Notes under the pieces: generated by a model
What the model saw: the letters and a program-made list of their open reading frames with translations, nothing else
The model's database searches: none
What the model was told of the DNA's origin: nothing
Part shown: piece after piece, positions 1 to 7,422 of the stretch
How positions within the stretch are numbered: position 1 is the stretch's first letter
Layout: each line of letters opens with the position of its first letter
From: UBA1723 sp045629285
GTDB taxonomy: Bacteria; Bacteroidota; Bacteroidia; Bacteroidales; Paludibacteraceae
NCBI GenBank assembly: GCA_045629285.1
Contig: JAZQQY010000053.1
Coordinates: 1-64,000, forward strand
Direction: 5' to 3'
DNA: 64,000 nucleotides
Position numbers and translations under genes: made by a program

Positions 1-2
1 CC

Positions 3-680
3 ATTAAAAAGAAGAAGAACATCAAGAAAATTTTAGTAATCGCAGCTACAATGTTGGCTTCATTGTCTCTATCAACCATTCAAGCAGCAACACCTGTATC
101 CGACGTCAACGGACTGAAGACGAAAATGCAGGCTAGCGCCGCTAAGATCAACTCCCTCCAAAGCGACTTCACGCAGGAGAAATACTTGTCTGTCATGTCA
201 AGCACGATGAAACAGACAGGAAAATTCTACTACAAGAAGCAGGACAAAGCCAAGTTGGAGTATCTGACTCCATTCAAACAGAACCTCGTCATGAACGGCA
301 ACAAGCTCATGATGGACTCCAACAACGGTAAGCCTATGGTATCGGACGCCAACTCCAATCCGATGATGGGAGAATTGAAAAAAGTGATTTCCGCTTGCAT
401 GAGCGGAGACATCACCAACATGGGCGCCAACTACAAAATGGACTACTATGTGGACGGTTCCAACTATCTGATTGAAATCACACCACAAAGTCCGGAGATC
501 AAGAATTTCGTCGAAAGAGTTGACCTATACCTCGACGCATCCGACTTCACCGTAGTGAAAATGCACATGATTGAGGCGTTGAAACCCAACCAAACCAAAA
601 ACGACTATTCGGACTATATCTTCACCAACAAAAAGAAGAATGCGGAGATATCAGATGCGATATTTGTCATCAAACAATAA
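3..680 (+). CDS. LolA-like outer-membrane lipoprotein carrier, 5' end cut by window
   Basis: The product resembles periplasmic LolA-family carriers that shuttle lipoproteins from the inner to the outer membrane. The first ATG in frame is at 51, but the frame is open to the window edge. The upstream codons give a Lys-rich n-region followed by a hydrophobic stretch ending in Ala-X-Ala near residue 27, which is a complete signal peptide. The true start is therefore probably just outside the window, and starting at 51 would cut the signal peptide in half. The mature part has the family pattern: a 'SDFTQEK' segment, 'GKFYYKK', 'LEYLTPF' and 'MNGNKLMM'. The stop lies 6 nt before the next gene, so the two are co-transcribed. 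It could belong to a lipid or pigment export operon rather than being the housekeeping LolA. Confidence 0.8.
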   Translation: MKKKKNIKKILVIAATMLASLSLSTIQAATPVSDVNGLKTKMQASAAKINSLQSDFTQEKYLSVMSSTMKQTGKFYYKKQDKAKLEYLTPFKQNLVMNGNKLMMDSNNGKPMVSDANSNPMMGELKKVISACMSGDITNMGANYKMDYYVDGSNYLIEITPQSPEIKNFVERVDLYLDASDFTVVKMHMIEALKPNQTKNDYSDYIFTNKKKNAEISDAIFVIKQ

Positions 681-686
681 AATCAG

Positions 687-1331
687 ATGACAAAAAAAAT
701 CATACTACTAGCGGTCATCTTGGCGGGAATGAGTAGCTGCACGCCCAAATTGTTTAGGAATTTGGGACTGCAGCCAACCACTCCCGTCCATATGCACCGC
801 GCCAATCTTTATCCTGTTTTCGACGATTACGAGGCCGCGAGGTATTATTCCGCCCAAGTGGATTTCAAGGAGAAAAGCCTCACGGGAATCTTAGCCCTCT
901 CAAGAGAGGCGCAAGAGCCCCGAAAATTCCGCATGATCATGATGACTCCATTCGGAATTCCGATCTTCGATTTCTCCATTTCCAGAGATAGTTTTGTTGT
1001 GAACAGCTGCATGGAGCAACTCAACAAAAAGAGTGTCTTGAAGCTTTTAGAGAGCGACTTTAAGAGTTTACTGATGGTCGACGTTCCGGAGGACTTTTCC
1101 GGCGCCATCTTCCTTCCTCCTAAAGGCAACGAACGCTGGGGATATAGCGTGACGACCAAAAGCGGAGGCAACAATTACCTCTTCTACCACAAAGACAACG
1201 GACTCGTGCATATCATTCAAAACGGGACCGGAATAAAAAAGATGAATGCGGTGTTCGACAACCAAGTGATCACCATAGAACATCCGAAACTGAAGTTGAG
1301 ACTCGTAATGACGCTTGCGCCACAATCTTAA
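687..1331 (+). CDS. Putative LolB-like/DUF3261-like lipoprotein
   Basis: A 214-residue protein with an N-terminal signal ending in MSSC, which is a plausible lipobox with Cys18. The middle contains 'MMTPFGIPIFDFSI', similar in style to the 'PLG' strand of LolB/LolA-fold proteins. The tail is beta-strand-like and there is no membrane segment after the signal. It directly follows the LolA-like gene, and such pairs (carrier plus lipoprotein) occur in Bacteroidetes lipid-export or aryl-polyene-type operons. The LolB-like role is inferred from position and pattern; I do not recognise the family with certainty. Confidence 0.5.
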   Translation: MTKKIILLAVILAGMSSCTPKLFRNLGLQPTTPVHMHRANLYPVFDDYEAARYYSAQVDFKEKSLTGILALSREAQEPRKFRMIMMTPFGIPIFDFSISRDSFVVNSCMEQLNKKSVLKLLESDFKSLLMVDVPEDFSGAIFLPPKGNERWGYSVTTKSGGNNYLFYHKDNGLVHIIQNGTGIKKMNAVFDNQVITIEHPKLKLRLVMTLAPQS

Positions 1332-1358
1332 TAACACAACCACAAAAACGCCAGACGT

Positions 1359-2057
1359 ATGAGAAAAGGAGCACTTCTATTAGCATCATGTCTTTGTTCC
1401 TCACTAATGAGTGCGGAAACACTCAGCGGGCATTACACATCAGACAACTGTAAAGAAGTCTCCATCTCAAACAAAAGAACTGGCAAAGTCTGTCATCCCG
1501 ACAAGAAAGGGAGATTCTCCCTAAAGGGCACAGAACTTGCTGAAGACACGATAGTGGTGCTACCCCAAAGCGACGGACTTCCCGTCATCTTACCCCTAAA
1601 CGGAGCATGTGAAGTCAACATCACCGACCAAGGGAAACAATTGGATATCGTGCTAAAAAGAGCACCTTATCAACCAACCGCAGCCTTCAACGGAACAATC
1701 ATCTGGAAAGAATCCCTGAAAAAGACGGGCGAAGATATGGCCATGCCCGCCATCAACAAAAAAATGCCGATGTCTTCCAACGTCGCCACATCCTTCTACG
1801 GGAGCACACGTCCTCTCTACATGATGGACGGTATGGAGATTTCAGATTTATCCACTATACCATTAACAGAGGTCGCCTATGTGGAAATCGTGCGTGCCGG
1901 CAGTGCCGAATGTGCCGCACTGGGCGCCAGAGGAGCGAACGGAATGATCATCGTCACCTCCGAGACTAAATATAGGACCGAAAATCCGGCATGGGACGAA
2001 CCTTCGGAAATCCACCTACAAATACCTATTCCTAAAGGGCAAGCGGATGAGAAATAA
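1359..2057 (+). CDS. Secreted plug-domain-only protein, TonB-receptor-like without barrel
   Basis: A 232-residue exported protein. The signal peptide covers about residues 1-19 and ends in MSA. An alternative lipobox (LASC at residues 8-11) exists, but the hydrophobic stretch before it is very short. Residues 22-105 look like a small beta-sandwich of the carboxypeptidase-regulatory type that starts SusC proteins. Residues 145-205 match a TonB-receptor plug: 'RPLYMMDG', then 'VAYVEIVRAGSAE', then 'GARGANGMIIVTS'. There is no beta-barrel afterwards; the protein stops soon after the plug. It may be a partner or remnant of a SusC/TonB receptor. The gene follows the lipoprotein gene by 27 nt. Confidence 0.6.
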   Translation: MRKGALLLASCLCSSLMSAETLSGHYTSDNCKEVSISNKRTGKVCHPDKKGRFSLKGTELAEDTIVVLPQSDGLPVILPLNGACEVNITDQGKQLDIVLKRAPYQPTAAFNGTIIWKESLKKTGEDMAMPAINKKMPMSSNVATSFYGSTRPLYMMDGMEISDLSTIPLTEVAYVEIVRAGSAECAALGARGANGMIIVTSETKYRTENPAWDEPSEIHLQIPIPKGQADEK

Positions 2058-2072
2058 TATTCTTCCGTCAAA

Positions 2073-2105
2073 TTGCGAATCGTTTTATTTTTTGTCGTAT
2101 CTTTG
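2073..2105 (+). promoter_or_regulatory. Bacteroidetes promoter upstream of pckG
   Basis: TTG at 2073-2075 and TATCTTTG at 2098-2105 match the -33/-7 pattern of the Bacteroidetes housekeeping sigma factor, with 22 nt between them (the usual gap is 19-21). The start codon of the carboxykinase lies about 70 nt downstream. The -7 box is a perfect TAnnTTTG; the -33 box is weaker. Confidence 0.55.
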
Positions 2106-2178
2106 CACCGCTTTTTGAGTGGCACGTTTCATTGTGTCTTATGGTGAATATAATGTTACATTTTATATATAAAATTTT

Positions 2179-2454
2179 ATGATTAAAACAAATTGTGCAA
2201 AACTTAACACATGGGTTAAGATGTGGGCTGACATCATGCAGCCAGAAAACGTCGTTCTATGTGATTGTTCTGATGCTGAGTTCACTCGCCTAATGGACGG
2301 GTGCGTCGCTGAGGGATTGGCAAAGAAGTTGGACGAGAAGAAACGTCCTAACAGCTACTATTTCCAATCAGATCCTTCTGATGTGGCTCGTGTAGAGGGT
2401 CGTACTTTCATCTGCTCTCGCAAGAAGGAAGATGCAGGTCCTACTAACAACTGA
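2179..2454 (+). CDS. pckG: GTP-type PEP carboxykinase, N-terminal piece ending at in-frame TGA
   Basis: The 91 residues correspond to the N-terminal lobe of GTP-dependent phosphoenolpyruvate carboxykinase (oxaloacetate + GTP <-> PEP + GDP + CO2). Visible family signatures are 'KRPNSY', 'SDPSDVARVE', 'RTFICS' and 'KKEDAGPTNN'. The frame stops with TGA at 2452-2454 and continues in the same frame at ATG 2455. In this family the residue after 'GPTNN' is Trp, followed by 'MDP', so the TGA stands exactly where TGG is expected. Nothing else in the gene is damaged. Either a single G-to-A change (mutation or sequence error), stop readthrough, or termination with restart at the adjacent ATG is possible. 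Confidence 0.85.
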   Translation: MIKTNCAKLNTWVKMWADIMQPENVVLCDCSDAEFTRLMDGCVAEGLAKKLDEKKRPNSYYFQSDPSDVARVEGRTFICSRKKEDAGPTNN

Positions 2455-4023
2455 ATGGATCCTAAGGAGATGAAGAGAATCCTTATCGGTAAATATACTG
2501 GTTGTATGAAGGGTCGTACTATGTACGTTATCCCATTCTCAATGGGTCCTCTAGGTGGTCCTATCTCTCAGCTTGGTGTTGAGATCACAGACTCAGCTTA
2601 CGTAGTTGGTTCAATGAAGATCATGACTCGTATGGGTGCTGGTGCTCTTAAGCTAATCGAGGAGAAGAACGATTTCATCCCTTGTATCCACTCTGTAGGT
2701 AAGCCATTGCCAGAGGGTCTTAAGGACGCTAAGTGGGCTTGCGCTCCAATCGATGACAAGTACATCGTTCAGTTCCCTGAGGAGCACGAGATTTGGACAT
2801 ACGGTTCAGGTTACGGTGGTAACGCTCTTCTTGGTAAGAAGTGTTTCGCTCTTCGTATTGCTTCTAAGATGGCACAGGAAGAGGGATGGTTGGCAGAGCA
2901 CATGCTTATCCTTAAGCTTACTAAGGAGGCTACTAAGGAGACTAAGTGTGTATGTGCTGCATTCCCATCAGCATGTGGTAAGACAAACTTGGCTATGCTT
3001 ATCCCAACTATTCCAGGTTGGAAGGTTGAGACTATCGGAGACGATATCGCTTGGATGAAGTTCGACGAGGAGGGTAACCTTCGCGCAATCAACCCAGAGG
3101 CTGGTTTCTTCGGTGTAGCTCCATATACTTCAGCTAAGACTAACAAGAACGCTCTTGACTCTTGCTGCAAGAACACAATCTTCACAAACGTAGGTTTGAC
3201 TCCAGATAACGATATTTGGTGGGAAGGAATCGGTTACGACTGTCCTAAGGGTACAATCGACTGGAAGGGTAACATCGTAAACGATCCTGCTTCTCGTGAC
3301 GAGGATAAGAATCCAGTTGCTCACAAGAACTCACGTTTCGCTGCTCCTGCAGCTAACTGTCCAGGTATCGCTTCAGACTGGGAGTCACCAAAGGGCGTTA
3401 AGGTTGATGCTATCCTATTCGGTGGTCGTCGTCCTAATACAGTTCCATTGGTACACGAGGCTGAGGATTGGGCACACGGTGTATTCATGGGATCTATCGT
3501 AGGTTCTGAGGTTACAGCTGCTGCTATCGGTTTGAAGGCTGGTGTTCGTCGTGATCCATTCGCAATGTTGCCATTCTGTGGTTACAACATGGGTGACTAC
3601 TTCCAGCACTGGATCGACATGGAGAAGTTGCCACAGGCTAAGGGTGGTAAGAACATGCCTAAGATCTTCTTCGTTAACTGGTTCCGTCGTGACAAGAGCA
3701 ACAAGGCTCTTCCAGCTGGTTTCTTGTGGCCAGGTTACGGTGACAACAGCCGTGTATTGGCTTACATCTTCGATCGTTGCAACGGTCAGGGTGAGACAGT
3801 TGACACTCCAATCGGAAAGGTTCCTGCTAAGGGTGCTATCAACATCGAGGGTCTTGACTCTTGCTGGAATGAGAAGACTATGGAGCAGGTTCTTGCTGTT
3901 AACGTTGATGAGTGGAAGGACGAGGTTGAGCGTATCGAGGAGCACTATGCTAAGTTCGCTGGACACCTTCCAAAGGAGCTAAGCGATCGTTTGGCTATCT
4001 TGAAGCAGCGTCTTGGTATGTAA
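2455..4023 (+). CDS. pckG: GTP-type PEP carboxykinase, main catalytic piece
   Basis: The 522 residues hold the substrate- and nucleotide-binding parts of GTP-type PEP carboxykinase. The kinase-1a loop reads 'FPSACGKTN', with the reactive Cys typical of GTP enzymes (ATP-type enzymes have GTGKT there). Further motifs are 'GDDIAWMKF' (metal site), 'FFGVAP', 'WEGIGYDCP', 'FGGRRPNTVPLV' and 'NWFRRD'. With the upstream 92 codons the total is 614 residues, the usual family length. The ATG at 2455 encodes a Met conserved in the family after the missing Trp, so it is probably an internal codon and not an evolved start. Codon use is strongly biased (Arg almost only CGT, Lys AAG), as expected for a very highly expressed gene. 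Confidence 0.9.
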   Translation: MDPKEMKRILIGKYTGCMKGRTMYVIPFSMGPLGGPISQLGVEITDSAYVVGSMKIMTRMGAGALKLIEEKNDFIPCIHSVGKPLPEGLKDAKWACAPIDDKYIVQFPEEHEIWTYGSGYGGNALLGKKCFALRIASKMAQEEGWLAEHMLILKLTKEATKETKCVCAAFPSACGKTNLAMLIPTIPGWKVETIGDDIAWMKFDEEGNLRAINPEAGFFGVAPYTSAKTNKNALDSCCKNTIFTNVGLTPDNDIWWEGIGYDCPKGTIDWKGNIVNDPASRDEDKNPVAHKNSRFAAPAANCPGIASDWESPKGVKVDAILFGGRRPNTVPLVHEAEDWAHGVFMGSIVGSEVTAAAIGLKAGVRRDPFAMLPFCGYNMGDYFQHWIDMEKLPQAKGGKNMPKIFFVNWFRRDKSNKALPAGFLWPGYGDNSRVLAYIFDRCNGQGETVDTPIGKVPAKGAINIEGLDSCWNEKTMEQVLAVNVDEWKDEVERIEEHYAKFAGHLPKELSDRLAILKQRLGM

Positions 4024-4048
4024 TTCAAAAGAATAACATCTAAATAAG

Positions 4049-4078
4049 AAAGCCGCATCCGAAATGGTGCGGCTTTTT
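4049..4078 (+). terminator. Intrinsic terminator after pckG
   Basis: A perfect 9-bp stem (AAAGCCGCA at 4049-4057 with TGCGGCTTT at 4068-4076) and a 10-nt loop run into a T tract, 25 nt after the carboxykinase stop. Confidence 0.85.
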
Positions 4079-4161
4079 GTGTTTATTTTAATCTTTAAAC
4101 TCAATGTGATTTAGATATTTTGTTTGTACTTTAGCAGATTAAGAACAAGACTTAAGAATAA

Positions 4162-5133
4162 ATGCAAATGGATAAGATACAAATGACAGATAACGAATTT
4201 TGTCTAGAATACATTGCTACCAAAATTGAAGATGAAGAAAAGCTATTCGAGACTGGACTTAAATTTGGGTTAGCTTGTGCTGCTTTTGTGCTGTTTTTGT
4301 TTTTGTCGGTGCTTGGTACACTTCCCGCTGACTTTTTTTTAAGCTTGATTATTTTTATTGCGTTACCATCAGCATTTATCACATTCTTCGATTTTTTAGA
4401 TTATCTTAGAGAACGCCGGAAAAGAAACGATTTCTTAAAAAAAGTAGGATTAAGTGAGAAACAAGCGACATATAGGTATAACTTTATAATATATAAGAAA
4501 ATGTATATGCCTATAGTTCAGAGAATGTGTAGGCTGAATCTACATCCAATATTGAAACAATTAGACTTGTTGAAATCCAGTTTTCGTTCTACAAGTGGAA
4601 TTTTGACTGAATTTGTCTTTGAGAGGGAATACACAGAGGAAGAATACAAAGATTCTATTATTAAAATCAAACAACTAAACCGACCAGAAAAACAGACTGT
4701 TATTGAACTTTTGTTTAATATCTCAATCCTTGAAGATGGAATCCACGATGATGAATGGGAGTTTTTGATGGAATTTATTGATGATTTGTCAGCTTATATT
4801 GACAAATATGCTAATTGGGAAAAGTTTAAATGGGAAAATAGAATTGAGGTGTTAAAAAATAAGTACACTCCATTCCGTAGAAGTTTTGCCGACGAGAATG
4901 TAAACGATAAGAAAGATGATGAAACCACACGTCGAGCCATTCCGTCGCACTTGAAGCAATATTATTCCATTCTTGGATTAGAAGAAGGTGCTACTGTTAA
5001 GGAAATCAGAAAAGCATACCATGCACTTGCTTTACAATATCATCCAGATCTTATAAAAAATGCAAATCGTATAAAAGAGTGTGAGGAAATGATGGGTAAG
5101 ATCAATGAGGCGTATGAGAAAATTATAAAATAA
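4162..5133 (+). CDS. DjlA-like membrane-anchored J-domain protein, copy 1
   Basis: A 323-residue protein with two hydrophobic segments near residues 35-52 and 54-78, a middle helical region containing 'ILEDGIHDDEWEFL' (TerB-like), and a C-terminal J domain at about 265-323 with the HPD tripeptide in 'QYHPDL'. This order matches DjlA-type DnaJ co-chaperones, which stimulate the ATPase of Hsp70 (DnaK) at the membrane. It is the first of three consecutive paralogs, with 6 nt to the next. The N-terminal halves have diverged while the last 40 residues, around 'RIKECEEMM' and 'KINEAYEKI', stay nearly identical. The ATG at 4168 is an alternative start. Confidence 0.75.
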   Translation: MQMDKIQMTDNEFCLEYIATKIEDEEKLFETGLKFGLACAAFVLFLFLSVLGTLPADFFLSLIIFIALPSAFITFFDFLDYLRERRKRNDFLKKVGLSEKQATYRYNFIIYKKMYMPIVQRMCRLNLHPILKQLDLLKSSFRSTSGILTEFVFEREYTEEEYKDSIIKIKQLNRPEKQTVIELLFNISILEDGIHDDEWEFLMEFIDDLSAYIDKYANWEKFKWENRIEVLKNKYTPFRRSFADENVNDKKDDETTRRAIPSHLKQYYSILGLEEGATVKEIRKAYHALALQYHPDLIKNANRIKECEEMMGKINEAYEKIIK

Positions 5134-5139
5134 ATTACT

Positions 5140-6078
5140 ATGAATTTGTCTGATAAGGAATTTGTGAAGAGATACGATGAGAATATAGAAAGTTATCCAC
5201 ATATTAGTTTAGGATATATCGATCTCTTCAATTCAGAAACGGAGTTTTTTAATCACTGTTTAATCTTTGTGTTTTTGTCCATTGCGTCAGGTGTGATTAG
5301 TATAGCTAAGTTTGTGCAGGGGCAAGAATATCTTTTTTTTCTAGTTGTTTTTGTGCTTTCGATTTTGTCAATTGCTGTTCCAGTTCATAAATGGAACAAA
5401 AAAAAGAGTTCCTTTCTTAAAGAGATTGAAATGACCGAAAAAGAAGCGAAAATTAGGTATTATGGAATAGTACATTGTAGGCTTAAACATGATTATTATC
5501 CGTTGATACATAAAATCTGCGATCTGAATAAAGATGCAAGAGAAAGCCAGGAACGGATTATAAAGGAATGGTATGGAGTGGATGATAACAATGAGAAAGA
5601 AATTATAAGAAGTATATTTGCGTCAAGTTATGATAGCTTTGTTACACCTTACATGCTACGGTCAGGGGCCTTTACATTCATGAATAAGATGTTCAAGTTG
5701 GCAATTGCTGATGATGGTATTACCAAAGAAGAGCAAAATCTGTTGGCACAAATGGTTTGGGGTTTGAATTTGACTCAAAAAGACGTAGAATTTTTATGGA
5801 AAAGTTATTCTTCATTGTTTAGGGATGATGAAAAGGAGTCTGGCAGTGGAGAAACTCACTCTGAAAACTCTGCTACACGCAAATCAAATCCTCATCTCAA
5901 ACCCTATTATGAAATTCTTGGCTTGGATGAAACTACGTCGGATGCTGAAATCAAAAAAGCCTATCGTGCTCTTGCGTTGCAATATCATCCAGATCTGCCA
6001 AAGAATGCCAATCGCATAAAGGAGTGTGAGGAAATGATGGCTAAGATCAATGAGGCGTATGAGAAAATTAAAGGATAG
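5140..6078 (+). CDS. DjlA-like membrane-anchored J-domain protein, copy 2
   Basis: A 312-residue paralog of the preceding gene. Two hydrophobic segments lie at about residues 38-58 and 66-84, a TerB-like stretch ('KLAIADDGITKEEQNLL') at about 190-210, and a J domain at about 250-312 with 'QYHPDLPKN'. The transmembrane and linker parts share little sequence with copy 1, but the J-domain end is almost identical, down to stretches of the DNA. This suggests recent gene conversion or strong constraint on DnaK docking. Stop is TAG; 24 nt separate it from copy 3. Confidence 0.75.
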   Translation: MNLSDKEFVKRYDENIESYPHISLGYIDLFNSETEFFNHCLIFVFLSIASGVISIAKFVQGQEYLFFLVVFVLSILSIAVPVHKWNKKKSSFLKEIEMTEKEAKIRYYGIVHCRLKHDYYPLIHKICDLNKDARESQERIIKEWYGVDDNNEKEIIRSIFASSYDSFVTPYMLRSGAFTFMNKMFKLAIADDGITKEEQNLLAQMVWGLNLTQKDVEFLWKSYSSLFRDDEKESGSGETHSENSATRKSNPHLKPYYEILGLDETTSDAEIKKAYRALALQYHPDLPKNANRIKECEEMMAKINEAYEKIKG

Positions 6079-6102
6079 TTTTATATAGTTAATTGAACAG
6101 AT

Positions 6103-7080
6103 ATGAAATATACAGAAGCAGAATTTAGATATAAGTATGAAATATGGAAGTCAGATGATGAATCGTACTTAATGGGAGGAATGGTCTTTGTTTTTCTGGC
6201 TGTTATTGCTTTGCTTGTAGGAGTTTATTTTTCTATTGATTACTCATTGGAAAGTATTAAGTCATGGTGGAGCGCTTTTATGAGCGACGCCTATCACGTC
6301 GACTTGTACGAGATGTTAGTTCTATGGCCATTTTTGGTTACTTTTATGGTGTCAGGATTTATGTTTTTTACAAGTTACAAATTTTTTATGCATAAGGCAG
6401 ATGAACAAAAAAAATTTTTGACAGATGTGGAAGCAACAGAAACACAGGCTTCACGTCGCAATATCTATATTTACAACAATCCTGTATTAAAAGAATATTT
6501 ACCTTTAGTGAGAAAAATTTGTGATTTTAATCCTGAAGCGAGACATCAACAAGAACAAATAATAAATGGATGGTATAAGAATCCTATTTATGATTTTTGG
6601 GACACTTCGGATGCTTTTCTCTATTATCTTTCAACAGAATCATCTATACGATGCTTATTACGACATGAAATGTCCGAAAGAAAGGCATTCGTGAGCAAAT
6701 TATTCCAATTGGCGATAGCGGAAGACGGAATACATTTGGATGAGTGGCACTATTTGATTGATTTGATGGAAAGATTGAAGTTCAATAAGGTTTCAATTAA
6801 TTTCTTTAAGAAACGGTACTATTCATTGCGAACAGAGTTTGATGAAGAAGAAAGGAAGAAATTTGCAGAGGAGTCTGCCCCTTCTGTTTCTCAAATTAAT
6901 TTTTACTATGCGGTGTTAGGATTAAACGAGGGAGCAACTGACGATGAGATCAAAAAAGCTTATCATGCTCTTGCATTGAAGCATCACCCTGATCTTCCAA
7001 AGAATGCAGAACGTATTCAGGAATGTGAGGAAATGATGGCAAAGATTAATGAGGCGTACAATGTGATAATTAAAAAATAA
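6103..7080 (+). CDS. DjlA-like membrane-anchored J-domain protein, copy 3
   Basis: The 325-residue third member of the tandem set. Hydrophobic segments lie at about residues 26-48 and 70-93 and are longer than in the other copies. The TerB-like segment reads 'FQLAIAEDGIHLDEWHYL', and the C-terminal J domain (about 265-325) carries 'KHHPDLPKN'. It ends the operon, followed 3 nt later by a palindromic terminator. All three copies keep the HPD residues needed to activate Hsp70, so none looks decayed. What distinguishes their clients is unknown; the variable membrane regions are the obvious candidates. Confidence 0.75.
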   Translation: MKYTEAEFRYKYEIWKSDDESYLMGGMVFVFLAVIALLVGVYFSIDYSLESIKSWWSAFMSDAYHVDLYEMLVLWPFLVTFMVSGFMFFTSYKFFMHKADEQKKFLTDVEATETQASRRNIYIYNNPVLKEYLPLVRKICDFNPEARHQQEQIINGWYKNPIYDFWDTSDAFLYYLSTESSIRCLLRHEMSERKAFVSKLFQLAIAEDGIHLDEWHYLIDLMERLKFNKVSINFFKKRYYSLRTEFDEEERKKFAEESAPSVSQINFYYAVLGLNEGATDDEIKKAYHALALKHHPDLPKNAERIQECEEMMAKINEAYNVIIKK

Positions 7081-7083
7081 ATC

Positions 7084-7110
7084 TGTAGAGACGCACGGAC
7101 GTGCGTCTTT
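7084..7110 (+). repeat. TGTAGAGACG palindrome, also terminator
   Basis: TGTAGAGACGCAC leads into an 8-bp stem (AGACGCAC with GTGCGTCT, loop GGAC) followed by TTTTATTT. It is one of about eight related elements in this window that begin with TGTAGAGACG and sit directly after a gene. It very likely ends transcription of the J-domain operon. Confidence 0.7.
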
Positions 7111-7175
7111 TATTTAGGTATTTATATACGAGTAGTCTAAATACGCTTATTTTTCAAACGCCTTTAACATTTAAA

Positions 7176-7259
7176 ATCAAAAGAAGGGAACTTCGCAGCC
7201 CCCTCCGTTCTAATTTAACCTAAACCTTAATTATGAAAAAATCTACCTGTTTTGTTTTC
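7176..7259 (-). ncRNA. Candidate small RNA, copy 1
   Basis: A minus-strand promoter at 7265-7295 points into a stretch without genes. About 60 nt downstream comes a 7-bp hairpin (AGCCCCC 7197-7203 with GGGAACT 7186-7192 on the plus strand). Read on the minus strand it has a GCGA tetraloop of the GNRA type and is followed by TTCTTTT. A second locus at 15901-15977 has the same arrangement with a differently composed stem, which supports a conserved RNA. There is no open frame of note. The form (Bacteroidetes promoter at one end, terminator at the other) recalls the Rfam Bacteroidales-1 motif, but I cannot confirm identity. Confidence 0.5.
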
Positions 7260-7264
7260 TATTA

Positions 7265-7295
7265 CAAAGGTAGACCTTTTTTCTTTTTCACCAAA
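7265..7295 (-). promoter_or_regulatory. Promoter of small RNA candidate 1
   Basis: On the minus strand TTTG (7295-7292), exactly 19 nt, then TACCTTTG (7272-7265): a textbook Bacteroidetes promoter directed leftwards, away from the beta-barrel gene at 7423. Confidence 0.65.
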
Positions 7296-7397
7296 CAAAA
7301 ATTAAACTTTTTTAACATTGCTTTTCACTTTTTTTAATATTTCGACTTTTTTGGTTCTTTTTTACTGCCAAAGAGCATAGAAAACGATAGGAAAAGC

Positions 7398-7405
7398 TAT
7401 TTTTG
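7398..7405 (+). promoter_or_regulatory. -7 box upstream of beta-barrel gene
   Basis: TATTTTTG fits TAnnTTTG and lies 18 nt before the start codon at 7423. I see no good -33 box at the expected distance. The remaining 7300-7397 stretch is very T-rich and holds nothing else I can support. Confidence 0.35.
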
Positions 7406-7422
7406 TAAAAAATAAAAACAAA

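Noticed and set aside
2452..2490. Selenocysteine insertion at the carboxykinase TGA, with a UAAGGA/UCCUUA hairpin 8 nt downstream
   Set aside because: The position is Trp in the family, not Cys, and the short hairpin falls in conserved coding sequence, so it is probably chance.
3415..3966. Long antisense frame inside pckG
   Set aside because: Caused by the extreme codon bias of pckG; the peptide has no recognisable features.
2179..4023. Genome-wide reassignment of TGA to Trp
   Set aside because: At least seven other genes in the window end in TGA at sensible positions (e.g. ftsW, ftsZ1, rseP, der, comM-like) and Trp is written TGG throughout.
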